Shown here: positions 1 through 5,938 of the stretch, piece by piece | Position numbering within the stretch: the first letter of the stretch is position 1 | Layout of the letters: each line of letters starts with the position of its first letter | IMG/VR virus record: IMGVR_UViG_3300020452_000006 | Coordinates: 1-28,506 of that record | Reading direction: 5' to 3' (one strand) | DNA from: a virus | Length of the DNA stretch: 28,506 bases | Program-made: the position numbers and the translations under genes | Notes under the pieces: generated by a model | Databases searched by the model: none | What the model was told of the DNA's origin: nothing | Seen by the model: the letters and a program-made list of their open reading frames with translations, nothing else

Positions 1-170
1 AGGCATATTCTTTTCAATGTCATTCTTAATCATTGTTTCTAAGTCAGCGTACTCTCCAAGAGTTATAGAATCAAGATCAGGATGAAATCCATACCTTTTG
101 CCGTTTACTTCAATTATCTTTTTTAAAGAACTATCTTGCTTTGCCTGAAGCTCAGACAACTTGCCCATTA
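1..170. repeat. Left copy of 170-bp terminal redundancy
   Basis: Bases 1-170 match 28337-28506 from end to end with five differences, at positions 37, 42, 85, 91 and 94 of this copy, all transitions. The repeat lies inside the tail assembly chaperone gene and all five differences are synonymous. It shows that the sequence closes into a circle or a circularly permuted molecule of about 28,336 bp. The mismatches suggest overlap of two related genomes in a population rather than an exact physical terminal repeat. Confidence 0.95.
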
Positions 171-375
171 TAACTGCAACATCTTTTAATTCCAACTGCT
201 TAATTAAGTCTTTTGGAATATTAGATAAAGCTGCTATTGTTTCTTGAGCTTCTTTACTCTTTGTGCCTTTGTGAAAGTCTATTAGTTTTAACCATTTCTC
301 TAGTGTTACATCTTTCCACTTACTAATTAACTTAAACTCCTTTGTCTTGCCCTGCTTCTTAATCTTAACCTTCAT
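1..375 (-). CDS. Tail assembly chaperone, N-terminal 125 codons (gene continues at 28336)
   Basis: This is the start of a gene cut by the window edge. From the ATG at 375 the frame is open to base 1 and continues without a break at 28336, ending at 28112, for a joined product of 199 aa. The ATG at 168 (and its copy at 28504) is internal and in frame. Residues around FHPDLDSITLGEY match a family I associate with flavobacterial phage genes upstream of tail genes. The assignment as chaperone rests on the -1 slippery site and overlapping second frame near the 3' end (see 27933-28190), the classic organisation for lambda gpG/gpGT-type proteins that load the tape measure. A late element ends 4 nt before the ATG. 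Confidence 0.75.
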   Translation of the reverse strand, partial: MKVKIKKQGKTKEFKLISKWKDVTLEKWLKLIDFHKGTKSKEAQETIAALSNIPKDLIKQLELKDVAVIMGKLSELQAKQDSSLKKIIEVNGKRYGFHPDLDSITLGEYADLETMIKNDIEKNMP

Positions 376-519
376 ACACTATATAATAGAAATTGTTGAT
401 ATTTAGTTTACTGTTTAATATATTTTTATATATTTGCTTAGTTTTTTGGTTTCAGTTAGTTGTTAAGCCCTCCGCTACCTTTCTATTATCTTGTCGTAAT
501 ACTTTAAGCGGGGGGTTTT
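376..519. other. Noncoding spacer between large terminase and tail chaperone
   Basis: This 144-bp gap is the longest late-region gap without a convincing gene. It contains late element 1 (380-409) and a GC-rich hairpin (468-515), with AT-rich DNA between them. Because it directly follows the terminase genes it is a reasonable place for a packaging or other cis-acting site, but nothing in the sequence proves that. An open + frame runs through it into antisense terminase DNA; it has no family features and I do not regard it as a gene. Confidence 0.5.
380..409 (-). promoter_or_regulatory. Late element 1 (tail operon)
   Basis: Read on the minus strand, TTCTATTATATA is exact at 391-380. The upstream box at 409-400 matches CAAATAAATA at 8 of 10 positions, with the standard 8-base spacing. 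The element ends 4 nt before the ATG at 375. The 17 bases directly before this ATG are identical to those before the ATG at 15686. Probably a phage late promoter, or else a translation-linked leader element; the very short distance to the ATG would imply a nearly leaderless transcript. Confidence 0.6.
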
Positions 520-521
520 TT
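468..521 (+). terminator. Terminator-like GC hairpin, + orientation
   Basis: CCCTCCGC at 468-475 pairs with GCGGGGGG at 508-515, eight pairs including one G-U in + strand RNA, across a 32-nt loop, followed by six T at 516-521. The T-run lies only in the + direction, although no + strand gene exists. In the minus direction the stem has one C-A mismatch and no T-run. It may stop antisense transcription, fold at the 3' end of the terminase message, or belong to a packaging site. The long loop lowers confidence. Confidence 0.35.
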
Positions 522-1722
522 ATTGCACAAAATACCTACCTGCATTTGGATTATCTAAGTGATAGATTACATTATAACGGATTCCATCAATAGCATGGTT
601 ATATGAATCTACATATAGTTTAGATGATTTGTCGCTGTATATATAATTGTTCAGCTCTTTTGCTATGTTAGTTGATTCAGGCGTTATTACTAGCTCAAAG
701 TCTTGCATTCTAGTTATGCCACTTTCAATAGTTCCTTTTTTTACTGGTTTAATGTTTACTCCTAAATGCTTTAAATCGGCAATTAGTCTTGGTTCGCTGC
801 TATCTGCGATAATCAACATATTCCCAACTTTGTCTAATATAATCTGTGCAAGTTCTTGTGATTTTAAACCATTCTTATATATATGCTCTTTTAAATATAT
901 CTTTTGTTTCTTCTTGCAAATGGCAATTTGTGTGAGACTGTCAGGATCAACAGAAAAGCCAAAGTCCATTCCACAAGAAGTCTGTAAGCCATCAGGATTA
1001 AATTCTCCTATACTCCAGTTAGTAAATACCACACCATCTGCTCTGTCTAGCCACCCCCCTAAGATTTTATGCTGATACTTTTTAAAGTTCCTATGCTTTA
1101 TAGTCTTAATACGCTCTAGGAAGCTCTGTGAGAGGTTTTCTTTATTGTCTAGGTATGTACTATGGATATAACATACATTGTCTCTAACGCCATTAAAACC
1201 CGCTTCTACACCTTTGTCCTCAAAGAATCTTTTGTATATCCAATGCTCTTTAGTTACTGGATTTAATATAAGTATTATTCTATTCTGTATATTCTTTTCT
1301 CTAATACTAAGGTCTATGGTGTCAAATATATCTTCATCAATAAGTTCTTCTGCTTCATCTAATACCCAACAACTTATTCCTTGTAATGACTTTAGACTTG
1401 CAGTTTGATTTCCTGCTGATGTCTTGATCCCTCTAAATAGTATATCTGATTGATTGCCTAAGTTTACAACCTCAGCTTTATTTACACTAAAGATGTTTTC
1501 AAATCCTAACAGCCCTATCTTTTCTAAGAACTCAGGGATGATTGATAAGTGAGCTGATACCATTGTAAATCTTGTAAACAATACTCTGATACCTTCAGCC
1601 ATTGTAAGCAAAGTTAAAAAGACTGTAACTGCAAAAGACTTACCACTTCCCCTTCCGCCTGTTATTATAAAATAACGAGCATCAGAATTAAAAAGAGGAT
1701 TGTATTTCTTATTCAGATTCAG
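520..1722 (-). CDS. terL: Terminase large subunit (packaging ATPase and nuclease)
   Basis: Drives DNA into proheads and cuts the concatemer. Reading from the CTG at 1722 (400 aa): Walker A GGRGSGKS at 22-29, Walker B WVLDEAEE with D122/E123, and an RNase H-like nuclease with acidic residues D253 (GMDFG), D307 (IIADSSEP) and D379 (HAIDGIRY). These mark an intact enzyme of slightly short, normal length. Its start is odd: between the in-frame TAG (1728-1726) and the Walker A there is no ATG, GTG or TTG. Only CTG codons at 1722 and 1716 are available, or a +1 frameshift from the small-subunit gene, which overlaps it by 14 nt. A start at the TTG at 1611 would delete the Walker A motif and cannot be right. 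Confidence 0.93.
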   Translation of the reverse strand: MNLNKKYNPLFNSDARYFIITGGRGSGKSFAVTVFLTLLTMAEGIRVLFTRFTMVSAHLSIIPEFLEKIGLLGFENIFSVNKAEVVNLGNQSDILFRGIKTSAGNQTASLKSLQGISCWVLDEAEELIDEDIFDTIDLSIREKNIQNRIILILNPVTKEHWIYKRFFEDKGVEAGFNGVRDNVCYIHSTYLDNKENLSQSFLERIKTIKHRNFKKYQHKILGGWLDRADGVVFTNWSIGEFNPDGLQTSCGMDFGFSVDPDSLTQIAICKKKQKIYLKEHIYKNGLKSQELAQIILDKVGNMLIIADSSEPRLIADLKHLGVNIKPVKKGTIESGITRMQDFELVITPESTNIAKELNNYIYSDKSSKLYVDSYNHAIDGIRYNVIYHLDNPNAGRYFVQ

Positions 1723-1978
1723 TTTCTACAAAGTTTATTAGTGGCATATTAATGCTTTCATCATTTGAAGTAACATCTACCCTTTGCTGAGGTTTGCCAT
1801 AAAAGTATTCAAAGAACAGCTTAACTGCCCATTGTTCTTTTTTATCAATACCCTGTTCTAAGGACTTTAACGCCTTTTCATTCATTGGCGTTAGGTTCTC
1901 TATTAATCTTTGTTCATCTGCTTTACTCTTGCGCCCTGCGCCCTTTCTAGCCCCTCCGTTGTTTATTCGTTTATCCAT
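1709..1978 (-). CDS. terS: Terminase small subunit, probable
   Basis: An 89-aa basic protein beginning MDKRINNGGARKGAGRKSK. The GARKGAGRKSK stretch is the usual N-terminus of phage small terminase and related DNA-binding proteins, which recognise the packaging site and hand DNA to the large subunit. It lies directly upstream of and overlapping terL. I chose the ATG at 1978. An in-frame TTG at 2002 adds eight residues and lies 5 nt after late element 3, the spacing seen at other late genes, so that start remains possible. The last codons overlap the terL reading frame. Confidence 0.75.
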   Translation of the reverse strand: MDKRINNGGARKGAGRKSKADEQRLIENLTPMNEKALKSLEQGIDKKEQWAVKLFFEYFYGKPQQRVDVTSNDESINMPLINFVETESE

Positions 1979-2007
1979 AATTGAAATAGATTGATTATTC
2001 AATCCTA

Positions 2008-2037
2008 TATATAATAGAAATTACTCGTATTCATTTG
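2008..2037 (-). promoter_or_regulatory. Late element 3 (terminase unit)
   Basis: On the minus strand the upstream box CAAATGAATA (2037-2028, 9 of 10 to consensus) is followed after 8 bases by an exact TTCTATTATATA (2019-2008). It overlaps the last codons of the upstream NinB-like gene and precedes terS (TTG at 2002, ATG at 1978). It is the boundary between the early operon and the late genes. Confidence 0.6.
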
Positions 2038-2404
2038 GCAGCATTAATCTTACACCTAGTTCTGTTAATGCCCATATCCTTATTTGTTCTGCATAAATCT
2101 CAAATTCTTTTGTGTTCATTCTTGCTGTACTGTTTACTGTTTGCAATCCTATCTGTTTGTCGTTTATCTCTATGCTTTGCCATTCACTAGCAAACTTTAC
2201 TTTAAGAGTATCGTGCATTTCATCAGGAAAGTAGCCAAGTGATTCTCCTAATGGCTGGACTATACAAGCCCAATAGTAATTGTTTTGCATATTGCTTCTA
2301 TTGTTTCTTTGCTTTTTTACTTTAACTATATAATCTGTTTCAAGTTCTTTTAGATAATTAAAAAGAGTTTGCTTATCTTGACTGGTATTAATTACGAAGT
2401 TCAT
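2021..2404 (-). CDS. NinB-like recombination protein, probable
   Basis: A 127-aa protein with the pattern RSNMQNNYYWA near residues 36-46, then GYFPDEMHDTLKVKF and a C-terminal segment ending WALTELGVRLMLPNEYE. This resembles the lambda NinB (Orf) family, which binds single-stranded DNA and helps load recombinases, and related phage proteins. It is the last early gene and follows the PKD-domain gene with a 17-bp overlap. A NinG-like gene occurs in the same operon, as in lambda. The family match is from memory of sequence pattern only. Confidence 0.55.
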   Translation of the reverse strand: MNFVINTSQDKQTLFNYLKELETDYIVKVKKQRNNRSNMQNNYYWACIVQPLGESLGYFPDEMHDTLKVKFASEWQSIEINDKQIGLQTVNSTARMNTKEFEIYAEQIRIWALTELGVRLMLPNEYE

Positions 2405-2834
2405 AGTATAGTTTTCTGTTCTTAATATACATCATGTTTTTGGGTGCTTCTAACAGCTCTATTCCTTGTAAGTTATATATCTTGTTTTTTATAGTCTTTC
2501 TTATTTCGTTTACATAAGCAATATTGTAAGGGCATATAGTGTCTTGCTTCACTGCTGTGCATAATAATATGTTAGTAGTTGAATCATAAAAGTTAGTAGT
2601 CAAAGTTGCTATATGTATTCCTTGACCATAATTATGTTCTATTGTTTGGTATGCTAAAGCTATTGGATTGTGTATTCCAATAAATGTAGTATCTGATCCA
2701 TCTCCAAAATCTATGTGATGTTCTGTATAATAATGACTTTGATTAATAGAGCTATAAGGAGCTATGAAAGTCTTACCGCCACCAGTCGTACATATCCAAT
2801 TTGTCAAGCATAATAGTAATAGTAATGTTTTCAT
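2388..2834 (-). CDS. Secreted PKD-domain protein with a T9SS-like C-terminus
   Basis: A 148-aa protein of unknown role. It starts with a lysine and a leucine-rich run (MKTLLLLLCLTNWIC), a plausible signal peptide. Residues 40-80 carry a PKD-like pattern: HIDFGDGS (40-47), NP, IEHNYG and GIHIATLT. The last 30 residues (KIYNLQGIE, then MYIKNRKLYY) resemble the end of type A sorting domains used by the Bacteroidota type IX secretion system. The start overlaps the upstream stop as TAATG. If correct, the phage exports a protein to the surface of infected cells during the early phase, possibly for exclusion or adhesion. The domain calls are by eye; the gene itself is well supported by coupling. Confidence 0.6.
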   Translation of the reverse strand: MKTLLLLLCLTNWICTTGGGKTFIAPYSSINQSHYYTEHHIDFGDGSDTTFIGIHNPIALAYQTIEHNYGQGIHIATLTTNFYDSTTNILLCTAVKQDTICPYNIAYVNEIRKTIKNKIYNLQGIELLEAPKNMMYIKNRKLYYELRN

Positions 2835-3091
2835 TAGTCAAATTTTTCGTTAATACCTCTTTCTCCTACAAGCTTTTCTTTAGCACCCGCCCATAGTTTA
2901 TCATGTCTTTTCTCTTTGCTTAAAGACTCTTCTGTTCTTTTAAGGCTTGGCATTCCTTCTTCTGGTTCGCTTTCCATATATAGACCGCAATCACAAAGAG
3001 CTTGAATACAAACCCACTTGCCATCTCTAAGACCAATAGTCTGCTTTCTTATTTCCTTCTCCTTGCCACATTTACATTTGTATAGTGACAT
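2834..3091 (-). CDS. Small zinc-ribbon protein of unknown function
   Basis: An 85-aa protein with CKCGK at 6-10 and CDCG at 33-36, two cysteine pairs that could bind one zinc ion. A charged, probably helical C-terminus follows (EGMPSLKRTEESLSKEKR, then GERGINEKFD). No enzyme motif is visible. It ends in a TAATG overlap with the PKD-protein gene, so the two are translationally coupled. I recognise the general pattern from other Bacteroidota phages but know no assigned function. Confidence 0.65.
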   Translation of the reverse strand: MSLYKCKCGKEKEIRKQTIGLRDGKWVCIQALCDCGLYMESEPEEGMPSLKRTEESLSKEKRHDKLWAGAKEKLVGERGINEKFD

Positions 3092-3092
3092 A

Positions 3093-3323
3093 TTAATCTA
3101 TTAATTTAAGATTCCTGCCTTCTTCTTTAGCTATCCTCATAATTGTCTTTACTAATTTTTTTCTTTCTAGGTTTGTTTCACACCATATAAAATCAATATC
3201 ATTCATTCCTTCTAATTTTAATTGTATTCCAAATCTAGTCCCTTTGTTTTCAGTTTCTTTATAGCCATATTTTTTGACTACCTGCTTCCAGGTTACCAAC
3301 TGTATTGTTTCTGTATTTTTCAT
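3093..3323 (-). CDS. Hypothetical early protein, 76 aa
   Basis: Not recognised. The protein is charged, mixed alpha/beta in appearance (IQLKLEGMNDIDFIWCE, then a basic helix LERKKLVKTIMRIAKEEGR) and has no signal peptide or membrane segment. Its ATG overlaps the upstream stop as ATGA, and the next gene starts 1 nt after its stop, so it belongs to the tightly packed early operon. Confidence 0.6.
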   Translation of the reverse strand: MKNTETIQLVTWKQVVKKYGYKETENKGTRFGIQLKLEGMNDIDFIWCETNLERKKLVKTIMRIAKEEGRNLKLID

Positions 3324-3583
3324 GTTGCAAGTCCTCCTGTTATAGTTTCACTCTTTTGATATAACTTTTCTAACTCAAAATGTAAATGATTAATTGCTTT
3401 CTGTATATCTTGCTCAGCAGGGTTGCCTTCTTTCTTTCCTGCCCTTAATAGATATGTTACAGCCGTTCCGCAATTATAGCTTAAATCAAAATCAGCTACT
3501 ACATTCTTTGCTGTATATCCATGCAGCTTTCCTAAATAATAACTAGGCTCAGGAGTCTTTTTGTAATCTTCTTTCTTTGTCAT
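3320..3583 (-). CDS. DUF3310-family protein
   Basis: An 87-aa protein. The central SYNCGTAVTYLLRAGKK (about 35-51), followed by DIQKAINHLHFELEKL (59-74), is the signature of DUF3310, a small domain found in many phages and in some described as nucleotide kinase-like. It probably acts in nucleotide metabolism during replication, but the activity is not shown by sequence. The start lies inside the end of the previous gene (35-bp overlap) and the stop overlaps the next ATG as ATGA. Confidence 0.75.
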   Translation of the reverse strand: MTKKEDYKKTPEPSYYLGKLHGYTAKNVVADFDLSYNCGTAVTYLLRAGKKEGNPAEQDIQKAINHLHFELEKLYQKSETITGGLAT

Positions 3584-3764
3584 TTTCTAAAATTTTTATT
3601 AATCCATCTTGGGTGTTTAATGTTCTAGGTCTTTTAAACTTGCGATATTCTTCAGGATTGAATATTAGCTTGACCTCTCTTACTAATTCATTGTCATCAT
3701 ATTTAACTATCCATCTACTTTGATAGTGATACTTGTTTCTCTTTAAGTGTGCTAAGTAACTCAT
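3549..3764 (-). CDS. Hypothetical basic early protein, 71 aa
   Basis: Not recognised. It is rich in lysine, arginine and tyrosine (MSYLAHLKRNKYHYQSRW), suggesting nucleic-acid contact, with no membrane segment. The ATG overlaps the stop of the zinc-binding gene upstream as ATGA, and the 3' end overlaps the DUF3310 gene by 35 bp. Coupling on both sides supports translation. Confidence 0.55.
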   Translation of the reverse strand: MSYLAHLKRNKYHYQSRWIVKYDDNELVREVKLIFNPEEYRKFKRPRTLNTQDGLIKILENDKERRLQKDS

Positions 3765-4177
3765 TCGCTGTATTTTTTATATAGTTTCTTTATTGCATCA
3801 AAGCAAGTTGATATACATGATCCGCAATTTGTAGTAGGAGAATAATTAGTCATGTGTATTGTGTTGTATGTTTCTATCATTCTTTTTTTAGCTTGAACAT
3901 CTTTTGCTCTGCCTGTCTTTAAGTCTGTCCACATGTCTATTATTTCATCTATTATCTCTTGCGGCAAGTCATCAGGCGTTTGTACTTCAGTTGTTTTATC
4001 CCAATACTTCTGAGGACAAGCCATTGGTGCTAGTCTTGCTTTTACTTTCATAAAACATAAGCACCGCTTACAAGTTCCTGTTGGTTTAAAATAGTAAACA
4101 CATTCTTTACATATTGCTATCCGATCTTCATAAACTTCATCAGGAACAAAAAACTTATTAATAGTTCCTCCTGTCAT
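3761..4177 (-). CDS. Cysteine-rich zinc-binding early protein, unknown function
   Basis: A 138-aa protein. The N-terminal half holds CKECVYYF, then TGTCKRCLCFM and MACPQKYW: six or more cysteines spaced like a zinc ribbon or treble clef. A second small cluster, NCGSCISTC, lies near the C-terminus. Such proteins are frequent in flavobacterial phage early regions without a known role. The ATG at 4177 is preferred over a TTG at 4195, which would add six residues. The stop overlaps the next ATG as ATGA. Confidence 0.65.
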   Translation of the reverse strand: MTGGTINKFFVPDEVYEDRIAICKECVYYFKPTGTCKRCLCFMKVKARLAPMACPQKYWDKTTEVQTPDDLPQEIIDEIIDMWTDLKTGRAKDVQAKKRMIETYNTIHMTNYSPTTNCGSCISTCFDAIKKLYKKYSE

Positions 4178-4235
4178 CTGGGTGTTTAAAACCAAACTGC
4201 ATTACAAAACTATTGTTTTTTATTGGATCATACAT
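4158..4235 (-). CDS. Possible 25-codon microORF
   Basis: An ATG at 4235, inside the last codons of the sigma-like gene, opens a 25-codon frame ending with TAA at 4160-4158, inside the next gene. It would encode a mostly hydrophilic peptide beginning MYDPIKNNSFVMQFGF. It bridges the 50-bp gap between two genes and could work as a translated linker for reinitiation. There is no independent evidence that the peptide has a function. Confidence 0.25.
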   Translation of the reverse strand: MYDPIKNNSFVMQFGFKHPDDRRNY

Positions 4236-4809
4236 CTTCATTTAATTTCTTTTTAATTATGGTTCTTACTTTATCTATTGTTGTAAAAAGACTATTGCGG
4301 CTTATCTTAGTCTTAGCAGCTAGGCTGTCTAAGGTTTCTCCAGAATAGTATAATTTAAACAATTCTCTATCATACCAACTGTCAAGTTTGTCTAACTCTT
4401 TATCTATTAACTCTAATTTGATTAGCTTATGATTGTCTACTTCTTCATTTGGAATATTTGAAAGGCTTTTATGATAATTATTAACAGTGGATAAATCATA
4501 CTCATGATGAGTAGGAGTAGAAATGTAATTAAAATTGTCAATGTGTGTGTAATATTTTTCATATTTATAATAAAAATTACTTCTTTTACTTGTTAATGCT
4601 CTTCTTAATGCCACAGCACCATATCTTGTTATTCCATCAATTCCATCTTTTTTATAAATACTCCTAAGTGTTTCAGGATTCATTTGTAGAAAATAAAGCA
4701 TCAGCTCTTGTACTGCTTCATTTATTTTGTTTTCATCTGTTGTTAATCCATAAGCCATTGTCCTGAACTTATCTGTTAGCTTAGATATTTCAATATAAAT
4801 GTCAGTCAT
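4228..4809 (-). CDS. Sigma-factor-like DNA-binding protein
   Basis: A 193-aa protein. The C-terminus (146-189) reads YDRELFKLYYSGETLDSLAA followed by KISRNSLFTTIDKVRTIIKK, the layout of a sigma-70 region 4 helix-turn-helix. The N-terminal half has a helical block with AVQELMLYFL, reminiscent of region 2 but weak. It is among the last genes before the terminases. I infer a transcription regulator or minimal alternative sigma that could direct host RNA polymerase to the five late elements. Region 2 promoter-melting residues are not obvious, so a plain DNA-binding regulator is the alternative. The ATG overlaps the upstream gene by 8 bp. Confidence 0.55.
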   Translation of the reverse strand: MTDIYIEISKLTDKFRTMAYGLTTDENKINEAVQELMLYFLQMNPETLRSIYKKDGIDGITRYGAVALRRALTSKRSNFYYKYEKYYTHIDNFNYISTPTHHEYDLSTVNNYHKSLSNIPNEEVDNHKLIKLELIDKELDKLDSWYDRELFKLYYSGETLDSLAAKTKISRNSLFTTIDKVRTIIKKKLNEDV

Positions 4810-5161
4810 TTTTTGGCTCTATTTTATCTAGCCTATCAATTACTTCTTGAAGCATCTGATCTAGCACGACCTTATAAGCTCTTACTACTGCTGAATTTGT
4901 TTTAGTTTCTATACCTGCAAAAAAACCATTAGTTGCAACAGATACATTAATAGGTATAATAGTTATCCAATCATAAAAGTTTCCATTTTCTCTTACTCCT
5001 TGACCATAGCCATTTGAGTATTCTATTATAACATCTATAACCTCTAGGTAGTTTCTGTATCTAGCTTGGGTTGTTACCTCTTGAACGAATTGCTTACACA
5101 TCATAACATAAACATCTACTATTGATTTGTGTTCTTCACTTGAATAGATCGGTTTGTGCAT
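4802..5161 (-). CDS. Hypothetical early protein, 119 aa
   Basis: Not recognised. The sequence suggests a soluble alpha/beta protein with a helical N-terminus (VYVMMCKQFVQEV), a central tyrosine- and glycine-rich segment (EYSNGYGQGVRENGNFYDW) and a helical C-terminus. There is no signal peptide, membrane segment or metal motif. It sits between the NinG-like and sigma-like genes and overlaps the latter by 8 bp. Confidence 0.6.
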   Translation of the reverse strand: MHKPIYSSEEHKSIVDVYVMMCKQFVQEVTTQARYRNYLEVIDVIIEYSNGYGQGVRENGNFYDWITIIPINVSVATNGFFAGIETKTNSAVVRAYKVVLDQMLQEVIDRLDKIEPKND

Positions 5162-5182
5162 ACGCCAAAGTTATAAAAAAAG

Positions 5183-5587
5183 TTACTCTATTCCCTTCTC
5201 TTTTTTTAAGTTTTTAACAGCCTCTTTGTAATAAGTTATCTTTTCTTCATAATCAGATCTAGTAAACTTCTGTATTTGTTTAGATTTGATTTGTAAATCT
5301 TCAGCAGTACCTTCTCCATATTTTGCATCTAATTCTTTGCCGAATTGATACTGTCTGCCCTGAGCAAAAAGATTATCTGCTGCTGACTGGGCTTGTACAT
5401 TAAGTTCTGACCATCTAGTTGATAGACATTTTCTTGACATAAAATGACCTGCATGAATATTTTTGTAGTGATAATACCTGCCCGAAGTGAAGCACTTGGT
5501 AAATCCTAATTCATCAGCATCTCTAAGCCTAATGTAAAGGCTAAACCATTTGTCTAGTTCTTTTTTAAGTTTACTAATTGACTTCAT
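5183..5587 (-). CDS. NinG-like recombination protein with degenerate zinc site
   Basis: A 134-aa protein resembling lambda NinG (Rap), a structure-specific nuclease family that acts on recombination intermediates. The HAGHF motif (45-49), the TRW motif (57-59) and the NV segment before DNLFAQG fit the family. Only one family cysteine (C32) remains: the partner position reads CFTSG, and the usual second pair (QCxxCN) reads QSAADN (67-72). Either the metal site has been replaced by another stabilising arrangement, as I believe is common in flavobacterial phage versions, or activity is altered. It follows the preceding gene with a 14-bp overlap. Confidence 0.65.
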   Translation of the reverse strand: MKSISKLKKELDKWFSLYIRLRDADELGFTKCFTSGRYYHYKNIHAGHFMSRKCLSTRWSELNVQAQSAADNLFAQGRQYQFGKELDAKYGEGTAEDLQIKSKQIQKFTRSDYEEKITYYKEAVKNLKKEKGIE

Positions 5588-5882
5588 ATCCTAAATCTCT
5601 TTTCCATTGATCTTGTATAATGCCTTTCCTAGCTCTATATGCCTTTCCTCTTAGATTAGGACATTCTTCTTGGAGCTTTCTTCTCATTCTTTCTATTGTC
5701 TTAATGTTAGTTAGTTTGTTATTAGCAAACATCTGCATGAACTCTAAGCCATTTATTTTGTTAGGATCAATATTCTTTTGCTTTAATTCACGCCACCAAT
5801 AAGCAGCAATCAGTAAGTTGTCACTATCTCTTAAATGCGGCTTAATTGTCAATAGTTCTTTTACAGTTTCTTTTGTTTTCAT
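5574..5882 (-). CDS. Conserved-looking early protein, 102 aa
   Basis: Function unknown. The protein is helical, with LLIAAYWWREL near residues 23-33 and a basic motif MRRKLQEECPNLRG in the second half, suggesting nucleic-acid binding. The ATG at 5882 overlaps the stop of a 19-codon membrane ORF as ATGA, which fixes the start; longer readings from 5930 or 6014 would run through that ORF in another frame. It overlaps the NinG-like gene by 14 bp. Confidence 0.65.
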   Translation of the reverse strand: MKTKETVKELLTIKPHLRDSDNLLIAAYWWRELKQKNIDPNKINGLEFMQMFANNKLTNIKTIERMRRKLQEECPNLRGKAYRARKGIIQDQWKRDLGYEVN

Positions 5883-5938
5883 CTTAGTTCTCTTATTAGC
5901 CACATTGCAATGGCTGTTATTATTACCCATCCGATCAT
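5879..5938 (-). CDS. 19-aa membrane microprotein
   Basis: The ORF encodes MIGWVIITAIAMWLIRELR, one hydrophobic helix with a basic C-terminal end, as expected for a small inner-membrane peptide. It starts with an ATGA overlap on the stop of the gene at 5935-6303 and ends with an ATGA overlap on the start at 5882. It thus exactly tiles the gap between two genes with translational coupling on both sides. The role is unknown; membrane anchoring of replication factors, host shutoff or simple translational bridging are possible. Confidence 0.55.
   Translation of the reverse strand: MIGWVIITAIAMWLIRELR

Noticed and set aside
647-1075. 142-codon open frame on the + strand inside terL
   Set aside because: It is antisense to the conserved nuclease domain of the large terminase and has no family features. 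The AT-rich minus-strand codon use leaves such frames open by chance.
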